Source: Macrolepiota albuminosa (taxonomy: Eukaryota > Basidiomycota > Agaricomycetes > Agaricales > Agaricaceae). Taken from it: a stretch of 64,000 bases of DNA. Made by a program: the position numbers and the translations under genes. Shown here piece after piece: positions 1-10,596 of the stretch (the first letter of the stretch is position 1; every line of letters begins with the position of its first letter). The notes beneath the pieces are model-generated. The model was not told the origin of the DNA, ran no database searches, and saw only the letters and a list, made by a program, of their open reading frames with translations. The stretch spans positions 2,169,826 to 2,233,825 of the forward strand of contig JAMWFC010000116.1 in the NCBI GenBank assembly GCA_027475525.1, in the 5' to 3' direction.

Positions 1-489
1 TAATACCAAAGAGGGAGACGAGGGAATCAGCGGGATGTGAAACGATAGCGCAGATACCAGTGAGGTAACCAGAGGGGAGGGTGACACCGAGCTGAGTGGT
101 CTTAGAATATGCGTCGTGAAGACGTGGGTGTAGAACAGCTAGACGATCTTCTTGAAGAACTTGGCCATGATGTATGGAATCTATCGAAAGGGTAGCGAGT
201 CTCAATCTTGGTGCAGCTCATCTGTACGCGCGCCGAAGCCAGATGGGAAGGAGAAGAGTTTTTGGCTCATTTCGAGAGGTGGAGATCGATATATCGGAAC
301 CGGCGAGCCAAATGGTGGACTTGGATTGGAGACTTCATGCCCTGGGCAGAGTAGAGGTGGGCTGAAACCCTTCCAGATACCCTTGGAACCCTCCTCTTTG
401 AGAAGCTTGATAGAGGGAAGCCTTGGTATTTTCAGGGTTCCTTCTGTCACGATCCTTCGCAAATACTTAGGGTTAAAGCCGTTTGCCAT
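1..489 (-). pseudogene. Relic of a mitochondrial phosphate carrier gene
   Basis: Read on the minus strand, separate frames give pieces of a mitochondrial carrier. One frame has a stretch around KLLKEEGSKGIWKGFSP (near 390-340). Another has IPYIMAKFFKKIV at about 180-135 followed by an in-frame TAG. A third has TTQLGVTLPSGYLTGICAIV and then SHPADSLVSLFGI (about 105-1). The order and motifs (IPYTMAKF, then AIVSHPADS) are those of the inner-membrane phosphate carrier family (Mir1/Pic2, SLC25A3 type). The pieces need at least two frame changes and cross a stop, so this is not a working gene. The relic starts with MANGF at 489 and probably continues beyond the left edge. Family assignment is fairly sure; how much of the gene remains is unknown. 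Confidence 0.7.
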
Positions 490-752
490 GTGCTCAGTCC
501 ATTGTATCTTGACAGAATCATTCAGGCGACGGGATCAACTTGACTGTTCTGAAAACGGGATGGCCTGTGACGTTTGCGTGGATGGATACGGTAACGTCGC
601 AAGAGGTAGAGTTAATTGATTATACATACTATGTAAAGTGATCGATGGGTAAAGGTACAGGCTAAGTATGCCAAGAGCATAGGCGTGACTATGTGCCGTT
701 ACATCGCCAGATCGAAGAGATAAATATCAGAGGGATGTAGTCATTATCCTTT

Positions 753-2594
753 ATGGCTTTCGAATTGTTGGAAGTTCGTGTCCCATCCCTTTCACCTTGA
801 CGCTGACCTAGTTGCTGTTGCTCAAGGTAACAACCCCGGGGTTGGTATACACATGCCTCGGTGGATTTGTGGTCGTGGTCAGTATCAAAAAATCTTTTGC
901 ACACGCTCCTTTACTCATCTTCCAACGCTTTCAACATAGTTTTCTATGTTTTCATTATTGGTCAAGGAAAAAGTAAGCTCACCACATCAGCGAATTCACT
1001 GTTCGAATGCGCATCTGTTATCCAACTTCGATCCAGTTTTATATCAACGAAGTCGTGCTTGGAACAGCCTTTGGTATTGCAATAGGACCACATGGTGCCA
1101 ATATATTGCACCCACGATCCTGGGATACCTCTACCACCTTCATGACCCGCGAAATAACACGGATCGTTCTTGCCACCGGTCTCTTTGCCATCGGCGTCGA
1201 ACTTCCTAAATCATACATGTTTAAACATGGAAAGAGCCTACTGATCATGGTCGTGCCCACAATGGCCATCGGTTGGGTCATTGTCGCTGGTAAGTCAAAT
1301 GTTTTGTCCTTTTGTCCTGTTTTCGCTTTTTATTGGTCTGCACGTTAGGCGTTATGCTTGGTCTATTTCCAAAATTGAGCTTCCACTCTTGCCTTGCTAT
1401 CGCTGCATGTCTTACCCCAACCGATCCCATCATTTGCGCTGCAATCGTAGGTAAATATGATGCTGCAGTCCTAATTTCAAAGCGGTTTTAAATTAAAACC
1501 TTCATATTCAGGTGGAAAGTACGCGCAGAAACATGTGCCTCTCAACCTGCGCCGAATACTTTCCGCAGAATCTGCGGCTAATGATGGCCTTGCTTATCCG
1601 TTCTTGACAATATCCCTCTACTTGATTATCGACAAAACTAAGCAGGAAGCCGTCATACATTGGGTTCTTGTCGGGTGGCTTTGTGAGTCAATACAGTTGG
1701 CCTAACTTTTCATCCCTTGACTCCTCTCCCAGATCAAGTGGTTATGGGTATCGTTCTCGGCGCCATTCTAGGCATCTCGTTCTCTCACTTGATGAAATAT
1801 TCTCATAAGCGTGGCTTTATTGATCGTGAATCATATGTATCCCAGTATCTTTCCTTCGCCATATTTATCGCGGGTGTTGTGAGCACAATTGGCAGCGATG
1901 ACCTGCTTGCTGCTTTTGCAGCAGGTAATAACTGTTCCAATCCATATGCTGATATGTTTACGACTTAATCGGAATTCTTGCAGGGAGCGCAATCTCATGG
2001 GATGGGGAATTCAATGACCATACCGAAGGCGAAGCGTTCGCGTCCATAATTGATCTCGTCTTGAATTGTGCTTGCTTCATTTACATTGGCGCTTGGCTTC
2101 CGTTTGAATCCTTTAATTCCCCCGAACTAGGAATCACCCCGTGGCGATTGGTTTTCCTTTTCCTCATCATCCTTGTGATTCGACGTATCCCGGCTATGAT
2201 GCTACTCTATCGAATGATTCCAGAAATCAACTCTTGGCGTGAAGCATTATTTTCCGGTCATTTTGGTAGGTTGACGATACATTTTTATTGAAACTTTACC
2301 TCATATAATCGATTATAGGTCCCGTAAGCTTTGCACTTCTCATTGCACTTTTGTTTTTTTTTTCATTAACCTTCCAGATGGGCGTTGGTGCAATTTTCAT
2401 CTCTTCTCTAGCTTTGCATAAGCTGCCTGCCGTCCATAATTCTCCTAATAACGAGCAGGAACTGTTAGCGGCGTCTCTTGAACCCATGGTCGCCTTCGTT
2501 GTCCTTTGCTCTATCTTTATTCGTATGGTGGCATATTTTCCAGATTGAACGCTGCTGATCATCCCTATTATTAGATGGGCTTTCCATCCCCTTC
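753..2594 (+). repeat. Left arm of a large inverted duplication
   Basis: This arm and 4031-5863 (minus) carry the same antiporter gene in opposite directions with intron positions preserved. At the inner end similarity stops about 20 nt into the last exon. Outside the genes, a 15-bp string around gccgtttgccatgtg occurs at about 474-492 and, inverted, at about 6034-6051, encoding the MANGF start of the phosphate-carrier relic at both outer ends. That suggests the original duplicated block reached into that relic, with the outer parts now diverged. The spacer 2595-4030 is unique apart from an LTR-like relic. Confidence 0.75.
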
Positions 2595-2795
2595 TTCTCG
2601 CTTGGCAGAGCCACGATTACTCTGACCACCACAATTCCAAGCATGACCCCCGACTGGATGGTAGGAATTCAACGACCCCCGATAAATGTACCTGTCAGCT
2701 CTGGATCAGAGGGACAGCAGCCTCAGGATGAAGCTAGGGTAATTGCTAGCGGGAGAAATGCGAGAACAGTGGAGGAGGACCTTGTGAATATATAA
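753..2795 (+). CDS. Plasma-membrane Na+/H+ antiporter, Nha1 type (copy 1)
   Basis: Fungal CPA1 antiporter that exchanges Na+ (and K+ in many fungi) for protons at the plasma membrane, for salt tolerance and pH control. I read eleven exons: 753-773, 827-877, 940-972, 1037-1289, 1349-1450, 1512-1682, 1733-1924, 1984-2265, 2319-2323, 2378-2522 and 2575-2795. They sum to 1476 nt, giving 491 aa in one frame. Seen in order: VTTPGLVYTCLGG near the N-terminus, GIAIGPHGANILHPRSWD, the CLTPTDPI motif of the transport core, ESAANDGLAYPF (ND ion-binding pair), IGSDDLLAAFAAG, GPMGVGAIF, and HGLSIPFFSLGR closing the last membrane segment. The hydrophilic tail is short (about 60 aa); yeast Nha1 has a very long tail. 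The start ATG at 753 is chosen because only the tiny first exon joins in frame to the conserved N-terminus. Exon 9 is only 5 nt. Confidence 0.85.
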
Positions 2796-3180
2796 CCGAC
2801 TGAGGAGAATGTTCGCGACAACAAGCAGGTGGATTAGCTGCGCTGTACGACTGTTTCGTGCTCATTCATCAACTCTTCCCACGAGCCAGGTGTCGCTCTC
2901 GAGGATATGGGTCGTATGAAGGGGTATATCGAGAAACGTGTCTTAATATGTAGGAAAAGGAAGAATCAATAGAGAAGAGGTGGTAGCAAGGCATTATTCA
3001 CTATGCATGATTGTGCTGTATGCCAAGTATAATATCCAAAACGCTACACTGAGGAGGACAGGCTGTGTGGTCTCCTGCTCTGGCGGTTAGGTAGAGCATG
3101 CGTTGCTGGAATAGCAAATCGAGCTCTGAATCTTCCATTTCTCAATACCCTCAGTCAACATTCTATCATTAGTCTTGAAT

Positions 3181-3425
3181 TGTAGCGGGGCTCTGCGGCC
3201 AAAGGGCGCCTATCCCGTGTGCCCTGCCAGCCTGTAGGGATCCCGTGACGTCCTCTCATTTACCCCAGTCACACCGCTACCCCCTATTTCTTGGTTTGAC
3301 ATACCTTACTACCTAAGCCTCTGAAAACATATATATAGAGGTCCTTGATGTACTAGAGTACCCAGCTCTTAGCAATCTAGGACACATACCAGTTCTATCG
3401 CGACGACTCTAACTGTGATGTGACA
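3181..3425 (+). repeat. Possible solo LTR of a Gypsy element (decayed)
   Basis: The stretch opens with TGTAGCGGGG, has an AT-rich TATA-like run (catatatatag, about 3329-3340) and closes with a TGTGACA-type end. After the TATA-like run, the order of short blocks (AGAGTAC, AGCT, CAAT, AGGAC, GTTCTATC, GACTC) matches the order in the intact LTR at 47076-47305. No target duplication was found. The rest of 2796-3951 holds no gene that I can support. Confidence 0.35.
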
Positions 3426-3951
3426 TTTGCCCAACTCGGCAGCCTCACCTTACACAGCCGTCGTTACCAAACATTCTGTTGGGTTGAAGGATACGGTTGA
3501 AAAGAATGTGGTGCGTGAGTTCCAAATTTTGTAGTCTCAAGTTCGACACAATGATATATTATACAGATCTTGTTCTAAGATGATCCGATACATGACAAGT
3601 CGAGTTTTTTTTTTCTTGGTGTAGCGTTTGGTGTGGTGCTGTGACCAAAGCTAATCTCGCCTCTATAGAACCCGCTGTTTTCGTGAGGGTTCAAAACCTC
3701 GAATTTGCCATTGTTTACAGTTTGAAGACTCCAATCCGACATTGTTTCCGCAAAATTTTCTACTTCGACATTTAGCTGAATCTGCAACCTGCCTAAATAC
3801 ATTTTGTTTTGTCCATCTAGACACATCTAAACAGATCACCATTGTGTAAGTACATTCACTTCTGACTGGCCATCTAAACAGAGTCTATTTACATCAACTT
3901 TTCCACACCAGCGAAACGGGCCTGGCTGCTATCTCGGTTGTCACCATGCGT

Positions 3952-5863
3952 TTAGGCACCTATTTGATTTGGCCTTGGTCTCCAGCATCTATACGCACAT
4001 CTCAACAGATGGCGGTTTAACATAGTGAAGTGAATGGAGAGCCCATCTAAGGATAGCGATGATTAACAGCATACTGTCTGGAATATAACACCATACGGGT
4101 AAAGATAGAGCAAAGGACAATGAAGGCGACTATTGGCTCAAGAGATGCCGCTAACAGTTCCTGCTCATTATTAGGAGAATTATGGACGGCAGGCAGCTTA
4201 TGCAAAGCTAGAGAAGAGATGAAAATTGCACCAACGCCCATCTGGAAGGTTAATGAAAAAAAAAACAAAAGTGCAATGAGAAGTGCAAAGCTTACGGGAC
4301 CTATAATCGATTATATGAGGTAAAGTTTCAATAAAAATGTATCGTCAACCTACCGAAATGACCGGAAAATAATGCTTCACGCCAAGAGTTGATTTCTGGA
4401 ATCATTCGATAGAGTAGCATCATAGCCGGGATACGTCGAATCACAAGGATGATGAGGAAAAGGACAACCAATCGCCACGGGGTAATTCCTAGTTCAGGGG
4501 AATTAAAGGATTCGAATGGAAGCCAGGCACCAATGTATATGAAGCAAGCACTATTCAAGACAGAATCAATTTGGGACGCAAATGCTTCGCCTTCAGTGTG
4601 GTCATTGGATTCTCCATCCCATGAGATTGCGCTCCCTGCAAGAATTCCAATTAAGTCATAAACAAATCAGCATATGGATTGGGACAGTCATTACCTGCTG
4701 CAAAAGCAGCGAGCAGGTCATCACTGCCAATGATACTCACAACACCTGCAGTAAATATGGTGAAGAAAAGATACTGAGCTACATATGATTGACGGTCAAC
4801 AAAGCCATGTTTATTAGAAAACTTCATGGAACGAGAGAACGAGAGCCCTAGAGTGACACCAATTACGATACCCATAACCACTTGGTCTAGGAGAGGTGTC
4901 ATGGGATAGAAAATTAGTCCAACTCTGTCGACTCACAAAGACACCCGACAAGAACCCAATGTATGACAGCCTCCTGCTTAGTTTGGTCGATGATCAGGTA
5001 GAGAGAGATTGTCAAAAACGGATAAGCGAGACCATCATTGGCCGCAGATTCTGCGGAAAGTATCCGTCGCAAGTCAAGAGGCACATGTCTCTCCGCGTAC
5101 TTTCCACCTGAGTATGAAGACCTTAAAGAACCATTTTGAAATCAGAACTGCAGCATCATATTTACCTATGATGACAGCAGAAATAACGGGATCGGTGGGG
5201 GTAAGACATGCAGCGATAGCAAGGCAAGAGTGGAAGCTCAATTTTGGAAATAGACGGAGCATGACGCCTAACATGCAGACCATTCAAAAGTGAAAACAAG
5301 ACAAAAATGGTCGGTTTACCAGCGACTGAGATCCAACCAATGGCCATTGTAGGTACGATCATGATCAGAAGGCTCTTTCCATGTTTAACCATGTATGATT
5401 TAGGAAGCTCGATCCCGATGGCAAAGAGACCGGCGGCAAGAACAATCCGTGTTATTTCGCGGGTCATAAAGGTGGTAGAAGTATCCCAGGATCGTGGGTG
5501 CAATATATTGGCACCATGTGGTCCTATTGCAATACCAAAGGCTGTTCCAAGCACGACTTCGTTGATATAAAACTGGATTGAAGTTGGATATCAGATGCGT
5601 GCTCGAACAGTGAAAGTGACTAATGTGACAAGCTTACTTTTTCCTTGACTAGTAGTGAAAACATAGAAAACTATGTTGAAAGCGTAGAAATATGAGGTGA
5701 AGGAGCATTACATGTGCAAAGGTTCTTTAGGACTGACCACAACCACGAAACCGCCAAGATATGTATATATCAACCCTGGGGTTGTAACCTTGAGCAATAG
5801 CAACTAGGTAAGCCCTCAAAAATAAAGAGATAGAACACGAACTTCCAATAATATGAAAGACAT
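3952..5863 (-). CDS. Na+/H+ antiporter, Nha1 type (copy 2, altered C-terminus)
   Basis: Second copy of the neighbouring antiporter, on the opposite strand and tail to tail with it. It keeps the same exon plan, including the small first exon (ATG at 5863, MSFILLE) and the 5-nt exon. I could read the conserved blocks (GIAIGPHGANILHP, CLTPTDPV, ESAANDGLAYPF, IGSDDLLAAFAAG, GPMGVGAIF) without a stop. Substitutions are scattered through it, so the copies are not fresh duplicates. Similarity to copy 1 stops just after the last intron. Copy 1 continues HGLSIPFFSLGR and a 60-residue tail; this copy reads HGLSIHFTML and then about 20 unrelated residues to a stop at 3952. The end of the last membrane segment and the tail are therefore replaced by sequence from beyond the duplication breakpoint. 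It may make a shortened transporter or be an early pseudogene. Confidence 0.65.
4031..5863 (-). repeat. Right arm of the inverted duplication
   Basis: Mirror copy of 753-2594. The inner breakpoint lies near 4030, where copy 2 loses similarity to copy 1 within the last exon. The stretch 5864-6170 to its right has no gene; it holds the short MANGF-encoding fragment near 6034-6051 (plus strand, quickly ended by a stop). Confidence 0.75.
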
Positions 5864-7654
5864 GGGGATGGAAGAAGAAAGACAACCGCCGAAGTCAATG
5901 ACTAACCTAAAATGAGGAGCTCCTCGGGAAACCTTTCCTGATATGAGTCTGCTTGGGTCCGTCGAGGCCTTTATCGGTAACAGAAGTTAGGTAAGTGCTG
6001 GAGAGTAACCCCAAAGTAACACTGTCTTGAACACATGGCAAACGGCTTTGAGTTTCTATGAAAGCAAATGTTGTCGTTGAGCATGAGACTAACTTTAGAA
6101 ATCATCAGAAAGGGGTTGTATCCGAGGAGGAGACATCTATGCTCTGTGGTCCAATGGCAAACATACGACTCATGAAGCCCAGTGAGAACTGGATCTGGAG
6201 GGATCCGGGAGGATCGGAGAATCTGTGTAAATTTCCGGTCTGGGCTGAACTGGGCTGAAATTTCGGCACAACTCTCAATTTAGACAATATTAGTCAGATA
6301 TTTGTATATTTAGAACAGCTGCGATGTCATAAGCTGCGCAGCAACGTCCTCAGCCTGATCGGCTTGTACGAGTTAGAGATGGGTAGAGATGCAAGTCACA
6401 TGTAGCAAGTCACATGTATCACGCGGCTGGAAGATGGTCGCTGTCTTGTACCACTTACCGTCGCTCTAATGTCTAATGGCTCTGACTTTAATTTTTCTTC
6501 TCAATTAAGCTCTGACTTCGGTTTCACTTCTCATTCACTTTCTAATAATACTCAGCAATCTCAATACCATGTAAGTGGCACACTAAAAATGTGATCACAA
6601 TTCCTGACTTGTGTTCGGTAGCCAACTGCAAGGTTTTCAGGTCATGAACAATCTTTTCCCACTCCAAATGCTGTGAATACTATGCGTGCTGACCTTGTAA
6701 ATTCTTTCCCAGTCATGGAATCCATACTTACTATTTATATCTAGCCTGCACAATATTTTTGAACACCAGTTCTTGCTAATGCCACGCACACTGGCCTCAT
6801 CTGTGCTGGAAACAATGCATATACTGAACTTTGGAACATATCTACTGAGCAAAAGGTCGAAATACGAATGTTAAAGTGTGTATATGCAGTTTAGTTGCAT
6901 ATATCATTTATTAATCATTTAAATTAATAGTAACGAACTCACACATATTCGCCAGCTGTTATCGAATACTTAGCCTCATCAAATACAGGTCTTGTATCAT
7001 CAGAACCATGCACGCACCCTTCTTCATCATTGAATCTTCAAGTTCCTGCCAAGATTCCTACTACAAAGGACCGTGAGGACCATCCGAATGTACCCTTTTG
7101 GGAGCTGCAAGAATGGACAAATTGGGTAGAGACAGAGAAGAATCGGGGACGAAAAACAAAGAGGTTTGGCTTTATTACTGATAGTAATGGACATTCAGTT
7201 TCGAAGAATCGCCTGAAACAAATTTCGGAGACGGCACGAACCTGTTGGAATGAGTTCCGTCTTCACTCTCAGGACCCTCCGACATGGAAGAAGAAGTCGA
7301 ACCTTGTACAGGATTTCTTCTATTTTCGCATGCTTACAGCCCACCCAGAGTTCCTATTTGCTGAAAATTACTGGAAAATCGAGACTTATGCAACAATCAA
7401 GTACCCTGATTGGACTGGTAATCTCTCAGATGATAACGATGATGATAATGATGACGACAATGCCGATAACAATTTTATTCGCCGATTAAAGCCAAAAAAG
7501 CGAAAGCGCTCTTCCTCCCCAGTTTTCGAGAAGTCAAAGCATTTCTCGCCTCCCTTTTGTGGTGCGTCAGTCTTTGAAATTGACGATGATGGGCTTGAAG
7601 GTGCATTGCTATTCTTTTTTCTGATTTTATGCTGATTTTTATTGTAGCAGTAAA

Positions 7655-8010
7655 ATCTTCATCGCAAGCACAGCCTTCTTCGGAAGCTGAGTCTCTGTTG
7701 CAAGCCCAGTCTCCATCACAAGCCCAGTCTCCATTGCAAGCCATATCTCCGTTACAAGCTCCATCTTCATTGCAAGCTCCGTCTTCATTACAAGCTCTGT
7801 CTTCGTCACAAGTTTTATCTGCATCACGCGCTCCATCCTCGCAATCTCTGTGCTCACAAGCCTCATCTGTATCACAAGCCCCACCCGAATCCCAAGCCCC
7901 ACCCGAATCACAAGTCACGTCTTCGCAAGCTACATCTGCATCACAAGTCACACCATCACAAGTATCTGCATTGCAAGCCTCATCTTCGCAAGCCCCATCT
8001 CCCTCACAGG
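7655..8010 (+). repeat. Degenerate 18/12-bp coding minisatellite (Ser/Gln/Ala-rich)
   Basis: Repeated units of the type tcttcattgcaagctccg encode strings such as PSSLQA, SPSQAQ and PPESQA. Unit length stays a multiple of three, so the repeats expand in frame. On the opposite strand the same bases give a false Cys/Asp-rich open frame. Confidence 0.8.
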
Positions 8011-8185
8011 ATCCATTGTCCATGTCCTCTGTAGCCGTTGCGTCTTTGTTTACTGTTTTATTCCTTCTCGATGCCAAACTGACCCTGCCACGTCACAGGT
8101 ACCAATTCAATCATTGCATGTACCAGCACCATCGCATATGTCAATTACAGTCACACCCTCCACCGAATCACCATTACTGCTGGCA

Positions 8186-8339
8186 TCAACTGCCTCTGAG
8201 TCAGAGCCACCTCATTTTCAACAGCCAAAGACTCATCGGATTCTTAATCCCTTGCAAGTTGATCAACTGCCTCTGAGTCAGAGCCACCTCATTTTCAACA
8301 GCCAAAGACTCATCGGATTCTTAATCCCTTGCAAGTTGA
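8186..8339. repeat. Perfect 77-bp tandem duplication (site 1 of 4)
   Basis: The 77 bases 8186-8262 (starting tcaactgcctctgag) are repeated exactly at 8263-8339. Identity runs on for 1 base to the left and 2 to the right. 77 is not a multiple of three, so the frame of the surrounding cargo gene changes. Three more exact 77-bp tandem duplications of unrelated sequence occur in this window. Confidence 0.95.
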
Positions 8340-9255
8340 TCGATCAATCACAGCAAGGACCTCGAACTAATAAATTTTTACAGGAAAAATGTTTGTGTTC
8401 CACCACCACCGATCTCGATTCCTCAAATCGCAACTGAACCAAATCCCATCATCAAGAAATCAAATGCAAAACCACTCAAGGCAAAAGACGGAGTTACGAC
8501 AGCTCGGTATGTTATCATATTCGATTTTTCATTTAAATATTTACATGTTCATGTAAGGAATCTCTATCTCATCGACTACCTCACATCGCATCCCAATGCC
8601 ACTGAAGGGGAGTTCGCTATAGCATGGAAATGCTGCGATGGGCCAACAAAAGAAGTACGCTATGTTAATTTGCCCATGTACATAATACTCACCAAGCCAA
8701 TCTCACAGAAATATCAGCAGCTTTCGAAAGAAGAAATCAAGGCACGGAAGAAGAGAGGACAGACAACTGAGAATGCTACATCAACTTTGCTGAATGTTCC
8801 CGACAAGAATTCATCACAACCTCTAAGGTATGCTTGCTGCTTTGTCGCTTTAGCTCAATTAAACTTAGTCGATCTTCAGAATACATTTGAAATTAAGTGG
8901 CAGATAGTTTTGGTGGTAATCAGATAATTTCAGTAGTAAACAGATGGTATCAGATACATCGTTGAAAATACATTCTGTAATTCTCAGACCAGACGTGATA
9001 AGACCTGATATATTCAGATATATTCAGATGAATTGATTCTGTTGTTTTCGGACTAAACAGGACGAGGCCAGATGAGGCCAGATAGAAACTTAATACACAT
9101 TCAGATGCGAACCGACAGGACCTTACAGGACCGTAAGAAAATCTGGGAAGTGGGTAAATTACAGGTTTGTTCTGGATCTGATTTGATCCTTATAGAGTCT
9201 GATATAACCCGATAGGCCCCGACCAGCCCAGAGCCAGTTTTCACTGGGCATGAAG

Positions 9256-10596
9256 GCTGAGCGTCATTGAGTACAATTGCTCCATGTTTAAGGGTTTAAC
9301 ATTTCGCTTTGAATCGGTTTCACTATTGACGCCATTATTCAAGACGGAACCCGTTTTGCCTACCCATTGGACAACCCTAAAGCCAGGAGGTGAAGGTTAC
9401 CAGATACAACCAGAGCAAAGGTGCACAAAAAAAATGAAATCAGACAGCCCCCTTAGTGTCATAACAGTGCTGTGACATAAATGACATCAGTTCTGATGAC
9501 CAACGAAGAGTGTAGATTTGAAAGAGGTTCCAGTGTAGATCGTTCAACGTTCAAGGCAAGTGTCAACTAAGTCTAGCTCAAGGACCCAAGCCCATGACGA
9601 TGCCAAAAGAGCCACATTTGTTATCACCTGGCACCGCGGCTAGCGCGTCGACTTATGCACATTCACGTACGATTGCCCTTCATGGTCAGGTTAAGCTTTG
9701 GTTTGTCGCAATGGAGTCCTTATTAGTAGTCATGAGTCATACACCAATTAATATGTACCACTAAATCATACCAGGGTAATATTTCCATTGACGACGTCGG
9801 AGAAACATAGTTAGACTATAACTGAAGTACCACTTTCCAAAAGAAAACAAGCCATGGCATATGTGAACACCGCTCCTTGAACCCCCTATTCCCTGAGGTT
9901 CGAACTACCTTTTCCGTTTGAACTGCGGGTAAATATCATGATTAACTCACTATGGGAATTAATCCATATCTATCAGGGTCCCAATGAGTTTTGAAACAAA
10001 GGATTGAGAAATCTAGAAAATCGTGTTAACTCTATGTCCTTAATTTATATTAGTGAGATCATTGGGTACAAAAATCAGAAAATAGTCATAAAAGAAAGGG
10101 TTCAAGGATCAACGAAGCTCGAGAAATCAAAGTTTAAAGGGCGGGAATGAACAGATATATGAGACGGTAGGAGAAAACAAAGTAGATTGGAAGTCAAATG
10201 TGCAGAACAGAAGTAGATTAAAGTCAGATAAACTCGGTGTCGTGAGGGATCATGATAACAATTCAGAGGGTGAATCCCAATGCTGGAAGTCATCATAGTT
10301 CAGGAATTGGAACATAGTGTATTGTTAGACTCAGTATATTGCATATCCTCCCAAATCCTCTGGAAAGAGTTGGCCTTAACTGCAATAGTTTTCTTGTTGT
10401 CTGTCCGAAAGTAAATACTCGAGTTAAAGAGGTGCTTGTCATGCTATGTAACAGGTGTTCATCTATTTGTAACGGGTGCCAAATCCCCCAGCCACCTCTT
10501 AAAATGGATGGATGATCCACTGATCACGCTTCTCCTGGCCAAAAGTTGACCTGACCCTGCAGAGCAACCGCAGTCACGTCGTTTGGCCTCCCTCCA
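9256..10596. other. Intergenic, no gene seen
   Basis: AT-rich sequence between the TIR element and the next gene. Open frames are short, lack recognisable motifs and do not connect through splice sites. I see nothing else supportable here. Confidence 0.6.

Larger units (their letters stand above)
6622..8885 (+). pseudogene. Cargo gene of the TIR element, unknown function, probably degraded
   Basis: I do not recognise the product. Blocks of coding sequence follow each other through plausible introns. An N-terminal piece (SGHEQSFPTPNAV near 6640) is followed by an in-frame stop. Next comes LICAGNNAYTELWNI (about 6800), joined through an intron at about 6876-6957 to an open stretch up to about 7602. 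That stretch has PFWELQEWTNWVE, a helical block FRMLTAHPEFLFAENYW, a poly-Asp run and a basic KKRKR signal. Then comes a Gln/Ser/Ala-rich repeat domain (7630-8030), and a later exon reading LYLIDYLTSHPNATEGEF near 8560-8650. Proteins with this helix, acid run and basic run order are common, uncharacterised repeat-associated proteins in Agaricomycetes (from memory, not searched). The in-frame stop and the frame change caused by the 77-bp duplication suggest this copy is broken. Confidence 0.45.
6178..9248. mobile_element. DNA transposon-like element with terminal inverted repeats
   Basis: The left end reads CCCAGTGAGAACTGG; the right end, read on the other strand, is CCCAGTGAAAACTGG (one mismatch), and the next bases are also alike (TCTGG). 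Directly outside each end is the same 7-bp word, catgaag (6171-6177 and 9249-9255), a likely target-site duplication. The subterminal sequence on the right is full of short CAGAT-type words. Inside is one multi-exon gene-like region (about 6570-8885). I see no DDE transposase motif, so this is probably a non-autonomous or decayed element. The 7-bp duplication and the ends do not let me name a superfamily; hAT-like is possible but normally gives 8 bp. Confidence 0.65.

Noticed and set aside
7475..8077. Minus-strand 200-aa Cys/Asp-rich repeat frame
   Set aside because: It is the antisense reading of the Ser/Gln minisatellite. The regular codon pattern comes from the repeat itself; the plus strand has the splice sites and flanking conserved blocks.
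6178..9248. Naming the TIR element as a hAT transposon
   Set aside because: The target duplication I see is 7 bp rather than 8, and no transposase or hAT dimerisation motif is visible.
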